A stretch of DNA of 37,530 nucleotides from JANMAT01 sp031359995 (GTDB lineage Bacteria > Actinomycetota > Acidimicrobiia > Acidimicrobiales > Ilumatobacteraceae): assembly GCA_031359995.1 (NCBI GenBank), contig JANMAT010000203.1, positions 1 through 37,530 of the forward strand, read 5' to 3'. Of the stretch, positions 30,762-37,530 are shown one piece after another. Below the pieces are notes generated by a model. That model was not told where the DNA came from and did no database searches. It saw only the letters and a list, made by a program, of their open reading frames with translations. Each line of letters opens with the position of its first letter. The first letter of the stretch is position 1. The position numbers were made by a program, and so were the translations under genes.

Positions 30762-32612
30762 TCACGGCCTCGGTGTGGCGGTGGCGACGGCATGGTGGTG
30801 CTGCACCACCATGGCGTCGTAGGGGCAGCACACGTCGGGGCGGAAGGCGATGCGGGTGAACGGGCCGTAGTGACCGGCCACCTGGCCGGCGGCGGGCTCG
30901 GGCGTGGGCACGGTGGTGCCGTCGTCCTCGAACGTGACCCGGCCGCCGAGCACGGTCATGGTCACCTGCGCGCCCGGGATGTCGTGGGGGTCGAGGGCGG
31001 TGATGTCCTCGCGCAGCACGCACAGGTCGGCCACCTTGCCGACCTCGAGCGAGCCCTTCCAGTGTTCGGCCCGGTCCTGCCACGCCGGCGTGATCGTGTA
31101 CGTGCGCAGCGCCTCCATGAGCCCGATGCACTCGTCCGCCCCGAACACCTGCCCGCTGGCCTTCGACTCGCGCAGCAGCATGGTGGCCACGCCCTGGCGC
31201 CAGTCGGGCATGGTCACCGGTGCGTCGGAGCTGCTCGACACCTTCACGCCCGCGTCGAGCGCAGTGCGGTACGGCCACTCGTAATCGGCCAGCTCGCGGC
31301 CGACGAAGTCGACCTCCAGGTCGGCGATCGTCCACTTGATGGCCGGGTTGAAGTTGGCGCCGATGCCGTGGTGCCGGCACAGCTCCATCTCGCGTGCGGC
31401 CAGGAAGTCGGCGTGGATCACGTAGTGGCGCGGGTCGGGCCGGGGCGACGCCTCCATGGCGGCGACGATCGCCTCCACCACGGCGACGGCGCTGCGGTCG
31501 CCGGTGACGTGGACGCCCATCTGGTCGCCGCGGTCGTGGATGAACTGCACCATGCGCCGCAGCTCGGCCTCGCGCTCGTCGTGGGTGTCGCCGGCCACGG
31601 TGAGCGACCCGTGGCCGCCACCGCCCGGGTACTCGGCGTGCATCCACGCCGTCTTGTTCGGGGGGATGCCGTCGGCGAACAGCTTGGTGCCCACCACGTC
31701 GAACATCCGCGAGTCGGGCGTGTCGGTAGCGGGGAACGAGGCGAGGTTGGTGCTCAGCTCGTCGTAGCTCGACCCCGACATGCCGCAGGCGAAGCGCAGC
31801 ACGTTGACGCGCACGAGCGCCTCGCCGCTGGCCGCCAGGGATCGGTAGGTGTCGAGGCCGCTGGTGCCCATGCCGCCGGCCGGGTCGGCCGGGCCGAGGG
31901 CGGGGTCGGTGATGCTGGTGACACCGAGGGCGGCGAGCTGGTGTTGCACCGAGCGCACCGCGAAGAGCCGCTGCTCGTCGGACAGCGGCGGGATGATGCC
32001 CTTCAGGTCGGCCTGCTGGCGCTCGTAGAGCACGCCGGTGGGGCGCCCCTGCGCGTCGGCCACCACCAGCGGGTCGTCGCCGTAGTCGGCTTCCAGGTCG
32101 AAGCCGGCCAGCTTCAGCGCCGCGGTGTTGACCCAGCCCGTGTGGTACGAGAAGTCCTGCAGGAACACGGGGTTGTCGGGGCTCACCGCATCCAGGTCGG
32201 CCCGCGTGGGCTGGCGGCCGGGCTCGTGGAGGCACTCGTCGAGGAAGCCCGGGTCCCAGCCCGAGCCGGTGATCCACTCGCCCGGCTGGTGGGCGCCGGC
32301 GGCGGCGCGCACCAGGTCGACCACGTCGGCGATGGAGCGCACGCTGGGATACGCCACGTCGAGCGTGAGGGGCGGCATGAGCATGCCGAGGCTCACGGCG
32401 TGGATGTGGGAGTCGTTGATGCCGGGCAGCAGGGTGCCACCGGCCAGGTCGACCGTGCGCGTGTCGGGCCCGATCAGCACCCGCACGGTCGCGTCGTCGC
32501 CCACCGCCACGATCGCACCGTCGCGCACGGCGAGGGCGTCGGCCACAGTGTCACGATCGTCGACCGTGATCACCCGTCCGTTCACGAAGACGAGATCGGC
32601 GGCATCGCTCAT
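30762..32612 (-). CDS. YtcJ-like metal-dependent amidohydrolase
   Basis: This 616-residue protein belongs to the amidohydrolase 3 (YtcJ) group: an N-terminal strand set (LVFVNGRVITVDDRDTVADA), GGTLLPGINDSHIHAVSLG with the HxH metal site near residue 70, WITGSGWDP, GVHVTGDRSAVAVVEAI with the third histidine, and SSSSDAPVTMPDW with the catalytic aspartate. Family members hydrolyse amide, imine or related bonds. It lies 88 bp downstream of the second mttB-like gene, in the same direction, and may free a methylated amine from a larger precursor (inference). ATG 32612 is preferred over ATG 32624 because of the GGGG spacing. Confidence 0.85.
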   Translation of the reverse strand: MSDAADLVFVNGRVITVDDRDTVADALAVRDGAIVAVGDDATVRVLIGPDTRTVDLAGGTLLPGINDSHIHAVSLGMLMPPLTLDVAYPSVRSIADVVDLVRAAAGAHQPGEWITGSGWDPGFLDECLHEPGRQPTRADLDAVSPDNPVFLQDFSYHTGWVNTAALKLAGFDLEADYGDDPLVVADAQGRPTGVLYERQQADLKGIIPPLSDEQRLFAVRSVQHQLAALGVTSITDPALGPADPAGGMGTSGLDTYRSLAASGEALVRVNVLRFACGMSGSSYDELSTNLASFPATDTPDSRMFDVVGTKLFADGIPPNKTAWMHAEYPGGGGHGSLTVAGDTHDEREAELRRMVQFIHDRGDQMGVHVTGDRSAVAVVEAIVAAMEASPRPDPRHYVIHADFLAAREMELCRHHGIGANFNPAIKWTIADLEVDFVGRELADYEWPYRTALDAGVKVSSSSDAPVTMPDWRQGVATMLLRESKASGQVFGADECIGLMEALRTYTITPAWQDRAEHWKGSLEVGKVADLCVLREDITALDPHDIPGAQVTMTVLGGRVTFEDDGTTVPTPEPAAGQVAGHYGPFTRIAFRPDVCCPYDAMVVQHHHAVATATPRP

Positions 32613-32700
32613 CGGGTACCCCATTCCCCAGACGGATCGTTCGCACCCGAACGGTACACGGCCGGCCGGCCGCCGCCGTTCGTCGTCGGAGGGGGCCATC

Positions 32701-34242
32701 TCAGTGCCACTCCTCGGGCAGGTCGGCCTTGCGGCGGGCGATGAAGTCGACGAGCTCGTCGTGCACGGCGTCGTCCATGGGCGGCCGTTCGTACCCGGCC
32801 AATGTGCGTTCCACCACCCGGGCGGCCCGGGTCACCGTGTCGGTCTCGCCGGCGTCACGCCACTGCTCGTACGAGCTGTTGTCGGCGGTGGACGCGTCGT
32901 AGAACGCCGTCTCGTAGTGGCGCAGCGTGTGCTGGGCCGAGAAGAAGTGCTGTCCGGGGCCGAGCTCCAGGAAGCCGTCCAGGGCGAACTGGTCGTCGCT
33001 CAGGTCGAGCCCCTTGAGGTAGGTGTGCAGTGCGCCGCACAGGTCGGCGTCCATCACGAACTTCTCGTAGCCCATGGTGAGGCCGCCCTCGAGCCAGCCG
33101 GCCGAATGCAGGATGAAGTGGGCGCCGCACAGCACGGCCGCCTGCATCGACACCGCAGACTCCAGCATGGCCTGACCGTCGGCGATCTTCGACGCGGTGA
33201 ACGCGCCCGAGCACCGCAGCGGCAGCCCCACGCGCCGGGCCAGCTGCCCGACCACGAGCGACCCCAGGGCCGGCTCGGGTGTGCCGAACGTGGGCGAGCC
33301 CGAGCGCAACGACATCGACGACAGGAAGTTGCCGTAGATCACCGGCGACCCGGGCCGCGTCAGCTGGCCGAGCGCCACGCCCACCAGTGTCTCAGCGTGG
33401 GCCTGGGCGATGGCGCCCGCGGTGGTGACCGGCCCCATGGCGCCGCCCAGGATGAACGGCACCACCACCGGGGCCTGGTTGGCGGCGGCGTACGTGCGCA
33501 GGGCGCCAGTCATGGCCGCGTCCCACACGAGCGGTGAGTTCACGTTCACGTTGCCCAGGATCACGCAGTCGCGCTCCACCACGTCGGCCCCGAACACGAT
33601 GCGGGCCATGTCGATGGAGTCGGCGGCGCGGCTCGGATGGGTGACCGATCCCATGATCGCTTTGTCGCTGTAGCGCAGGTGGGCGTACACCATGTCGAGG
33701 TGCCGCTTGGTCACAGGTACGTCGACCGGCTCGCACACCGTGCCGCCCGAGTGGTGCAGCCAGGGCGTGGCGTAGGTGAGCTGCACGAAGCGTTCGAAGT
33801 CGGCCAGCGTGCCGTAGCGCCGACCGCCGGCCTGGTCGCGCACGAACGGCGAACCGTAGGCGGGGGCGAACACCACCGCGTCGCCGCCGACCTGCACCGA
33901 GCGCGCCGGGTTGCGGGCCCGCTGGGTGAACGACGACGGCGCGGTGGCGCACAGGGCCCGTGCGTGGCCGGGGTCGAAGCGCACCAGTTCGCCGGTGACG
34001 GTGGCACCGGCGTCGGCGAACAGCTGGCGGGCCACCGCGTCGTTGCGGATCTCGATGCCGACCTCGGCCAGCAGCCGGTCGGCCGTGGCCTCCACCAGGG
34101 CGAGCCCCTCCTCGGCCAGCAGCTCGTAGGTGGGGATGCGCCGCCGGATGAACGCCGGCGCCTCGGGGTGGCGCTGCTGCTCGGCGCGGGCCGTCACCCG
34201 GGCGGCCCGGCCGCGGCGCGCTCGGACAGGGGCATCGGACAT
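32701..34242 (-). CDS. Second MttB-family methyltransferase-like protein, non-pyrrolysine
   Basis: This 513-residue paralogue of the protein at 21410 has the same family landmarks: ADRLLAEVGIEIRND, FTQRARNPARSVQVGG, GAMGPVTTAGAIAQAHAETL, VIYGNFLSSMSLRSGSPTFGTPE and LHSAGWLEGGLTMGYEKFV. There is no in-frame TAG. The two differ at most positions outside such motifs, so they probably act on different amines. A GAGGAG site lies five bases before the ATG, and TAGGGT (34269-34274, minus strand) is a likely -10 box. It leads a two-gene unit with the amidohydrolase. Confidence 0.85.
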   Translation of the reverse strand: MSDAPVRARRGRAARVTARAEQQRHPEAPAFIRRRIPTYELLAEEGLALVEATADRLLAEVGIEIRNDAVARQLFADAGATVTGELVRFDPGHARALCATAPSSFTQRARNPARSVQVGGDAVVFAPAYGSPFVRDQAGGRRYGTLADFERFVQLTYATPWLHHSGGTVCEPVDVPVTKRHLDMVYAHLRYSDKAIMGSVTHPSRAADSIDMARIVFGADVVERDCVILGNVNVNSPLVWDAAMTGALRTYAAANQAPVVVPFILGGAMGPVTTAGAIAQAHAETLVGVALGQLTRPGSPVIYGNFLSSMSLRSGSPTFGTPEPALGSLVVGQLARRVGLPLRCSGAFTASKIADGQAMLESAVSMQAAVLCGAHFILHSAGWLEGGLTMGYEKFVMDADLCGALHTYLKGLDLSDDQFALDGFLELGPGQHFFSAQHTLRHYETAFYDASTADNSSYEQWRDAGETDTVTRAARVVERTLAGYERPPMDDAVHDELVDFIARRKADLPEEWH

Positions 34243-34268
34243 GGCGGCTCCTCGACGGCTCGGTGCGA

Positions 34269-34274
34269 ACCCTA
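34269..34274 (-). promoter_or_regulatory. -10 box (TAGGGT) of the second mttB-like gene
   Basis: On the minus strand TAGGGT lies 26 bases before ATG 34242, leaving a short leader with a GAGGAG ribosome binding site. No clear -35 is seen. Confidence 0.4.
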
Positions 34275-34319
34275 ACGAGTCCGGCCCTTTCGACCCATCG
34301 CCGGTGCCGACGCCGTGGC

Positions 34320-34414
34320 GCGATCAGCCCCATCGTGCGGGCGCCGTCGATGGTCTCGCGGATGATGTCGGCGTGGCCGGCGTGCTGGGCGGTCTCGGCG
34401 ATGATGTGCGTGAA
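34320..34414 (-). pseudogene. 3' remnant of a DinB/DUF664 gene
   Basis: One minus-strand frame reads FTHIIAETAQHAGHADIIRE and then TIDGARTMGL, which is the C-terminal motif of DUF664/DinB-like proteins (H-x-x-x-E-T-x-x-H-x-G-H-x-D-I-x-R-E). There is no start codon, and the motif loses its match upstream of 34414 on this strand. About 32 codons remain of a family of about 165 residues. It abuts the WYL remnant with almost no gap. Confidence 0.65.
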
Positions 34415-34812
34415 ACGACCCCGACCGCGATGACTGGCGGACGTTCCGCGTCGACCGCATGAGCCGGCCCGCCCTGGCCCGCAACACCTTCGAGCCCCGC
34501 CCGCCGCCGGCGCGCAACCTGTACGACCACGTCCGCTTCAACATGCGCGAGCGTCATGTCCGGCAGCGGATCGTCCTCGAGGTCGACGCTCCGGGGGCAC
34601 TGGTCCGCGACCGGTACGGCACGTGGGTCGAGGTCGACGACCTCGCCGACGATCGTTGCCGGGTGACGATCGACGCCGACTCGTTCCAGTGGCCGACCCA
34701 CATCGTCGCCAACCTGGACGCGCCCGTCACGGTGATCAGCCCGCCGGCGTTCTCGCAGCAAGTGCGTTCGGTGGCGAGACACCTCCACGCCGCCGCACGG
34801 GCGGGCCGCTGA
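34414..34812 (+). pseudogene. 3' remnant of a WYL-domain (YafY-like) transcriptional regulator
   Basis: After a TGA at 34411-34413 the frame reads DPDRDDWRTFRVDRMSRP, the end of a WYL domain (DWRTFRVDR motif). The C-terminal WCX extension follows (VLEVDAPGALVRDRYGTWVEVD, CRVTIDADSFQWPTHIVANLDAPVTVISPP). The N-terminal helix-turn-helix and most of the WYL domain are missing. An ATG at 34459 could give a 117-residue product, but it would lack DNA binding. WYL regulators usually sense ligands and often sit divergent from DinB or VOC genes, as this remnant does. Confidence 0.65.
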
Positions 34813-34818
34813 CCGGTT

Positions 34819-34848
34819 CGATTCCCCGCACGGACGCGCGGGGAATCG
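34819..34848 (+). terminator. 11-bp perfect hairpin between the WYL remnant and fhs
   Basis: CGATTCCCCGC (34819-34829) and GCGGGGAATCG (34838-34848) form an 11-bp stem with an eight-base loop, seven bases after the WYL stop. No U-tract follows. It may be a terminator of the lost regulator gene, or a regulatory structure upstream of fhs, though it lies before the TAGAGT box. Confidence 0.5.
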
Positions 34849-34885
34849 GCAGCGACGAGCGCTTCCCTCCCAGCCCGGTTTTCCG

Positions 34886-34891
34886 TAGAGT
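34886..34891 (+). promoter_or_regulatory. -10 box (TAGAGT) of fhs
   Basis: TAGAGT lies 33 bases before ATG 34925. The leader contains AGGGGA (34915-34920) as ribosome binding site. Confidence 0.4.
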
Positions 34892-34924
34892 GGACTCATT
34901 CCGAAGCCTGGAACAGGGGATGAC

Positions 34925-36622
34925 ATGGCCTTTCCGTCCGATCTGGAGATCGCGATGGCCGGTGTGCTGAAGCCGATGGGCGAGATCGCCGCCCAGATGG
35001 GGATCGGCGAGCACCTGCTCGAACGGCACGGCGACAGCCTGGCCAAGATCGCCCTGTCGGCGGTCGAGGAGCTGGCCGACCGCCCGAAGGCGAAGTACGT
35101 GGTGGTCACCGCCATCACGCCCACGCCCCTGGGCGAGGGCAAGACCACCACCACGGTCGGTCTCGGCCAGGCCATGGCCCACATCGGCAAGCGGGCCACG
35201 ATCAGCCTGCGTCAGCCGTCCATGGGCCCCACGTTCGGCATCAAGGGTGGCGCCGCCGGCGGTGGCTACAGCCAGGTCATCCCCATGGAGCTGCTGAACC
35301 TGCACCTCACCGGTGACTTCCACGCGGTCACGGCGGCCCACAACCTGCTGGCCGCCATGCTCGACAACCACCTGCACCAGGGCAACGAGCTCGGCCTCGA
35401 TCTGCACAACATCACGTGGCGCCGCGTGCTCGACGTGAACGACCGGGCCCTGCGCAACATCATCGTCGGCCTCGGCACGAAGGAGGACGGCGTCACCCGC
35501 CAGACCGGCTTCGACATCACCGCCGCCTCCGAGGTCATGGCCGTGCTGGCGCTGGCCACCTCGCTCGACGACATGCGGGCCCGCCTCGGGCGCATCGTGG
35601 TGGGCTACACCAAGAGCGGCGACCCGGTGACCGCCGAGCAGCTCCGCGGAGCCGGCTCCATGGCCGTCATCATGCGCGACGCGCTGAAGCCGAACCTTCT
35701 GCAGACGCTGGAGAACACGCCGGTCATCGTGCACGCCGGGCCGTTCGGCAACATCGCCCACGGCAACTCCTCGATCGTGGGCGACCTGATCGGCATCCGC
35801 ACCGGCGAGTACCTCATCACCGAGGCCGGCTTCGGCGCCGACATGGGCGCCGAGCGCTTCTTCAACATCAAGTGCCGCAACTCGGGGCTGGTGCCCGACG
35901 CCGCCGTGCTCGTCGCGACGGTGCGGGCGCTGAAGGCCCACTCGGGCAAGTACCGCATCGTGGCCGGCAAGCCGCTGCCGCCCGACCTGCTGGCCGAGAA
36001 CCCCGACGACGTGCGCGCCGGTGCCGCCAACCTCATCAAGCAGATCGAGAACGTGAAGGTGCACGGCGTGTCGCCCGTGGTGGCCATCAACGCGTTCCCC
36101 ACCGATCACGCGTCCGAGCACCAGGTGATCCGCGAGATCGCCGAGTCGATGAGCGCGCGCGTCGCGGTGTGCACCCACTTCGCCGACGGCGGCAAGGGCG
36201 CCACCGACCTGGCCCGCGCCGTGGTCGAAGCGTGTGACGAGCCATCGACGTTCGAGTTCCTCTACCCTGACAGCTTCACCCTGAAGCAGAAGATCGAGCG
36301 GGTCGCCACCGCCATCTACGGCGCAGCCAAGGTCGAGTACTCGGCGGCCGCGAATCGTCAGCTCGAGAACTACGAGCGCAACGGCTTCGGCCACCTGCCG
36401 GTGTGCATCGCCAAGACGCACCTGTCGATCTCGGCCGACGCATCGCTGAAGGGCGCCCCCACCGGCCACACGCTGAACGTGCGCGAGGTGCGCGCCTCGG
36501 TGGGCGCCGGCTTCGTGTATCCGATCTGCGGGGACATGCGCACCATGCCAGGCTTGGGCACGCAACCCGCCGCCGCCATCATCGACCTGCTCGAGGGCGG
36601 CGAGATCACCGGCCTCTCCTGA
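34925..36622 (+). CDS. fhs: Formate--tetrahydrofolate ligase
   Basis: The 565-residue enzyme joins formate to THF with ATP (10-formyl-THF synthetase), or in reverse makes ATP and formate. The P-loop TPLGEGKTTTTVGLGQA (about residues 65-81), RQPSMGPTFGIKGGAAGGGYSQVIPME, GNIAHGNSSIVGD, FGADMGAERF and the C-terminal GAGFVYPICGDMRTMPGLGTQPAA are family marks, and the length is standard. In this setting it probably takes carbons from demethylation, after FolD, to formate with energy gain. It lies 20 bp upstream of folD in one operon. Confidence 0.95.
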   Translation: MAFPSDLEIAMAGVLKPMGEIAAQMGIGEHLLERHGDSLAKIALSAVEELADRPKAKYVVVTAITPTPLGEGKTTTTVGLGQAMAHIGKRATISLRQPSMGPTFGIKGGAAGGGYSQVIPMELLNLHLTGDFHAVTAAHNLLAAMLDNHLHQGNELGLDLHNITWRRVLDVNDRALRNIIVGLGTKEDGVTRQTGFDITAASEVMAVLALATSLDDMRARLGRIVVGYTKSGDPVTAEQLRGAGSMAVIMRDALKPNLLQTLENTPVIVHAGPFGNIAHGNSSIVGDLIGIRTGEYLITEAGFGADMGAERFFNIKCRNSGLVPDAAVLVATVRALKAHSGKYRIVAGKPLPPDLLAENPDDVRAGAANLIKQIENVKVHGVSPVVAINAFPTDHASEHQVIREIAESMSARVAVCTHFADGGKGATDLARAVVEACDEPSTFEFLYPDSFTLKQKIERVATAIYGAAKVEYSAAANRQLENYERNGFGHLPVCIAKTHLSISADASLKGAPTGHTLNVREVRASVGAGFVYPICGDMRTMPGLGTQPAAAIIDLLEGGEITGLS

Positions 36623-36642
36623 TTCGACTGCGAGCTTCCTGC

Positions 36643-37530
36643 ATGAGCGACCTCACCACCGAACGCACGCCCGGGGGCGCCGTCCTCATGGACGGCAACC
36701 GCCTGCGCGACGAGATCGTCGCTCAGCTGCGCGCCACCATCGAAGCGGCCGGCTCGCCGCCGGTGTGCCTGGCCACCGTGCTCGTGGGCGACGACAAGCC
36801 GAGCCAGATCTACGTGCGCAACAAGCACAAGAAGGCCCAGGAGGCGGGCATGGTCAGCCGCCAGGTGGGCCTGCCCGCCACCGCCACGCAGGCCGAGGTC
36901 GAGGCGGCCGTGCAGGAACTGGTCGATGATCCGGGCGTGCACGGGATCCTGTGCCAGCTGCCCCTGCCCGACGGTCTCGACCCCGAACCGGTGCTGGCGC
37001 TGATCCCGCCCGAGAAGGACGTCGACGGTCTCACCGAACGGTCGATGGGTCGCCTCGTGCGCGGCCAGCCCGGCCACGTCGGTTGCACGCCCGTCGGTGT
37101 CATGCGGCTTCTCGAGCGCTACGGCGTGCCCATCGCGGGCCAGCGGGCCGTGGTGGTGGGTCGCTCCACGTTGGTCGGTCTGCCCCAGGTGCTGCTGCTC
37201 GGGCGCAAGGGCACCGACGCCACCGTCACGCTGGCCCACAGCCGCACCGCCGACCTGGTCGCCGTGTGCCGTGAGGCCGACATCATCGTGGCCGCCGCCG
37301 GTTCGGCCCGCATGATCACCGCGGCGCACGTGAAGCCGGGCGCCACCGTGATCGACGTGGGCGTGTCGCGCACCGAAGCCGGCATCGTGGGCGATGTCGA
37401 CTTCGACGCGGTGCAGGCCGTCGCCGGCGCCATCACGCCGATGCCCGGCGGTACCGGCCCCATGACCATCGCCTGCCTGCTGGAGAACACGCTCGCCGCC
37501 GCCCGCATGCAGGGCGCCTTCCCCGCCTGA
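36643..37530 (+). CDS. folD: Bifunctional methylene-THF dehydrogenase/methenyl-THF cyclohydrolase
   Basis: The 295-residue enzyme turns 5,10-methylene-THF into 10-formyl-THF. It has YVRNKHKKAQEAGM with the catalytic lysine, GILCQLPLPDG, PEKDVDGLT, HVGCTPVGVMRLLERY, the Rossmann VVVGRSTLVGLPQ and PMPGGTGPMTIACLL. The serine in GRS and the early basic residues allow NADP or NAD use. It is the step between methylene-THF from DMGDH/Sox-like enzymes and Fhs. The stop codon is the last triplet of the window. Confidence 0.95.
   Translation: MSDLTTERTPGGAVLMDGNRLRDEIVAQLRATIEAAGSPPVCLATVLVGDDKPSQIYVRNKHKKAQEAGMVSRQVGLPATATQAEVEAAVQELVDDPGVHGILCQLPLPDGLDPEPVLALIPPEKDVDGLTERSMGRLVRGQPGHVGCTPVGVMRLLERYGVPIAGQRAVVVGRSTLVGLPQVLLLGRKGTDATVTLAHSRTADLVAVCREADIIVAAAGSARMITAAHVKPGATVIDVGVSRTEAGIVGDVDFDAVQAVAGAITPMPGGTGPMTIACLLENTLAAARMQGAFPA

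Noticed and set aside
21410..34242. Pyrrolysine-type MttB
   Set aside because: Neither mttB-like gene has an in-frame TAG; both run open to their normal C-termini, so they are of the non-pyrrolysine type.
34459..34812. Intact 117-residue hypothetical gene
   Set aside because: WYL-type sequence continues in frame upstream of its ATG, so it is better read as the remainder of a truncated regulator, although it might still be translated.
34813..34924. THF riboswitch before fhs
   Set aside because: The only strong structure is one simple 11-bp hairpin that lies upstream of the proposed -10 box. No multi-stem conserved core is visible.
1..37530. CRISPR arrays, tRNA or rRNA genes, insertion sequences, phage att sites
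   Set aside because: No regularly spaced repeats, no cloverleaf with CCA-type end, no rRNA segment and no transposase or integrase were seen.

Overview
The window is very GC-rich, its coding regions carry strong third-position GC, and it ends exactly at the stop codon of folD. The gene content points to a high-GC actinobacterium, most likely of the Acidimicrobiia type: a DUF222/HNH protein, luciferase-like (LLM) oxidoreductases, an actinobacterial HelD-like ATPase, and a secreted CAP protein with Acidimicrobiia-style beta repeats. Many genes seem to be transcribed without a leader, with a TANNNT box about seven bases before the start codon. The taxonomic placement is inferred from gene families, not from a marker gene.

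Layout. (1) 1-4044: the start of a secreted protein on the minus strand, then a tightly overlapping plus-strand string: ECF sigma factor, O6-alkylguanine-DNA alkyltransferase (Ogt), a 29-codon ORF, a HelD-type RNA polymerase-recycling ATPase with an inserted zinc-ribbon-like motif, and a decayed TOPRIM gene. (2) 4144-8907: DUF222/HNH protein, DUF1330 protein, LLM oxidoreductase, short-chain dehydrogenase (SDR) and a second LLM oxidoreductase. (3) 9015-13631, minus strand: an aromatic-compound operon of class II aldolase, Rieske dioxygenase alpha and beta subunits, SDR and zinc alcohol dehydrogenase. (4) 13663-20855: HtrA-like protease, PAP2 phosphatase, SSB-like gene, CAP/repeat secreted protein, GntR regulator and a molybdopterin oxidoreductase. 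(5) 20928-37530: the methylated-amine/C1 island.

The C1 island is the centre of interest. One plus-strand operon runs non-pyrrolysine MttB-family methyltransferase, dimethylglycine-dehydrogenase-like flavoprotein, and a reordered heterotetrameric sarcosine-oxidase-like set (alpha, gamma, beta, delta), followed by a TetR regulator and a Phd/RelE toxin-antitoxin pair. A second MttB homologue with a YtcJ-like amidohydrolase lies on the minus strand. The window closes with formate-tetrahydrofolate ligase (fhs) and methylene-THF dehydrogenase/cyclohydrolase (folD). Together these suggest stepwise removal of N-methyl groups from a quaternary or tertiary amine, transfer of the carbons to tetrahydrofolate, and release as formate with ATP gain or use as formyl-THF. 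No corrinoid protein or corrinoid-reactivation gene is visible in the window, so how the MttB proteins pass on their methyl group is open.

Two places show gene decay. A TOPRIM gene carries an in-frame TAG and appears to have lost its centre (3775-4044). At about 34414 the 3' remnants of a DinB/DUF664 gene and a WYL-family regulator meet back to back, which looks like the scar of a deletion that removed both 5' ends and their shared promoter.
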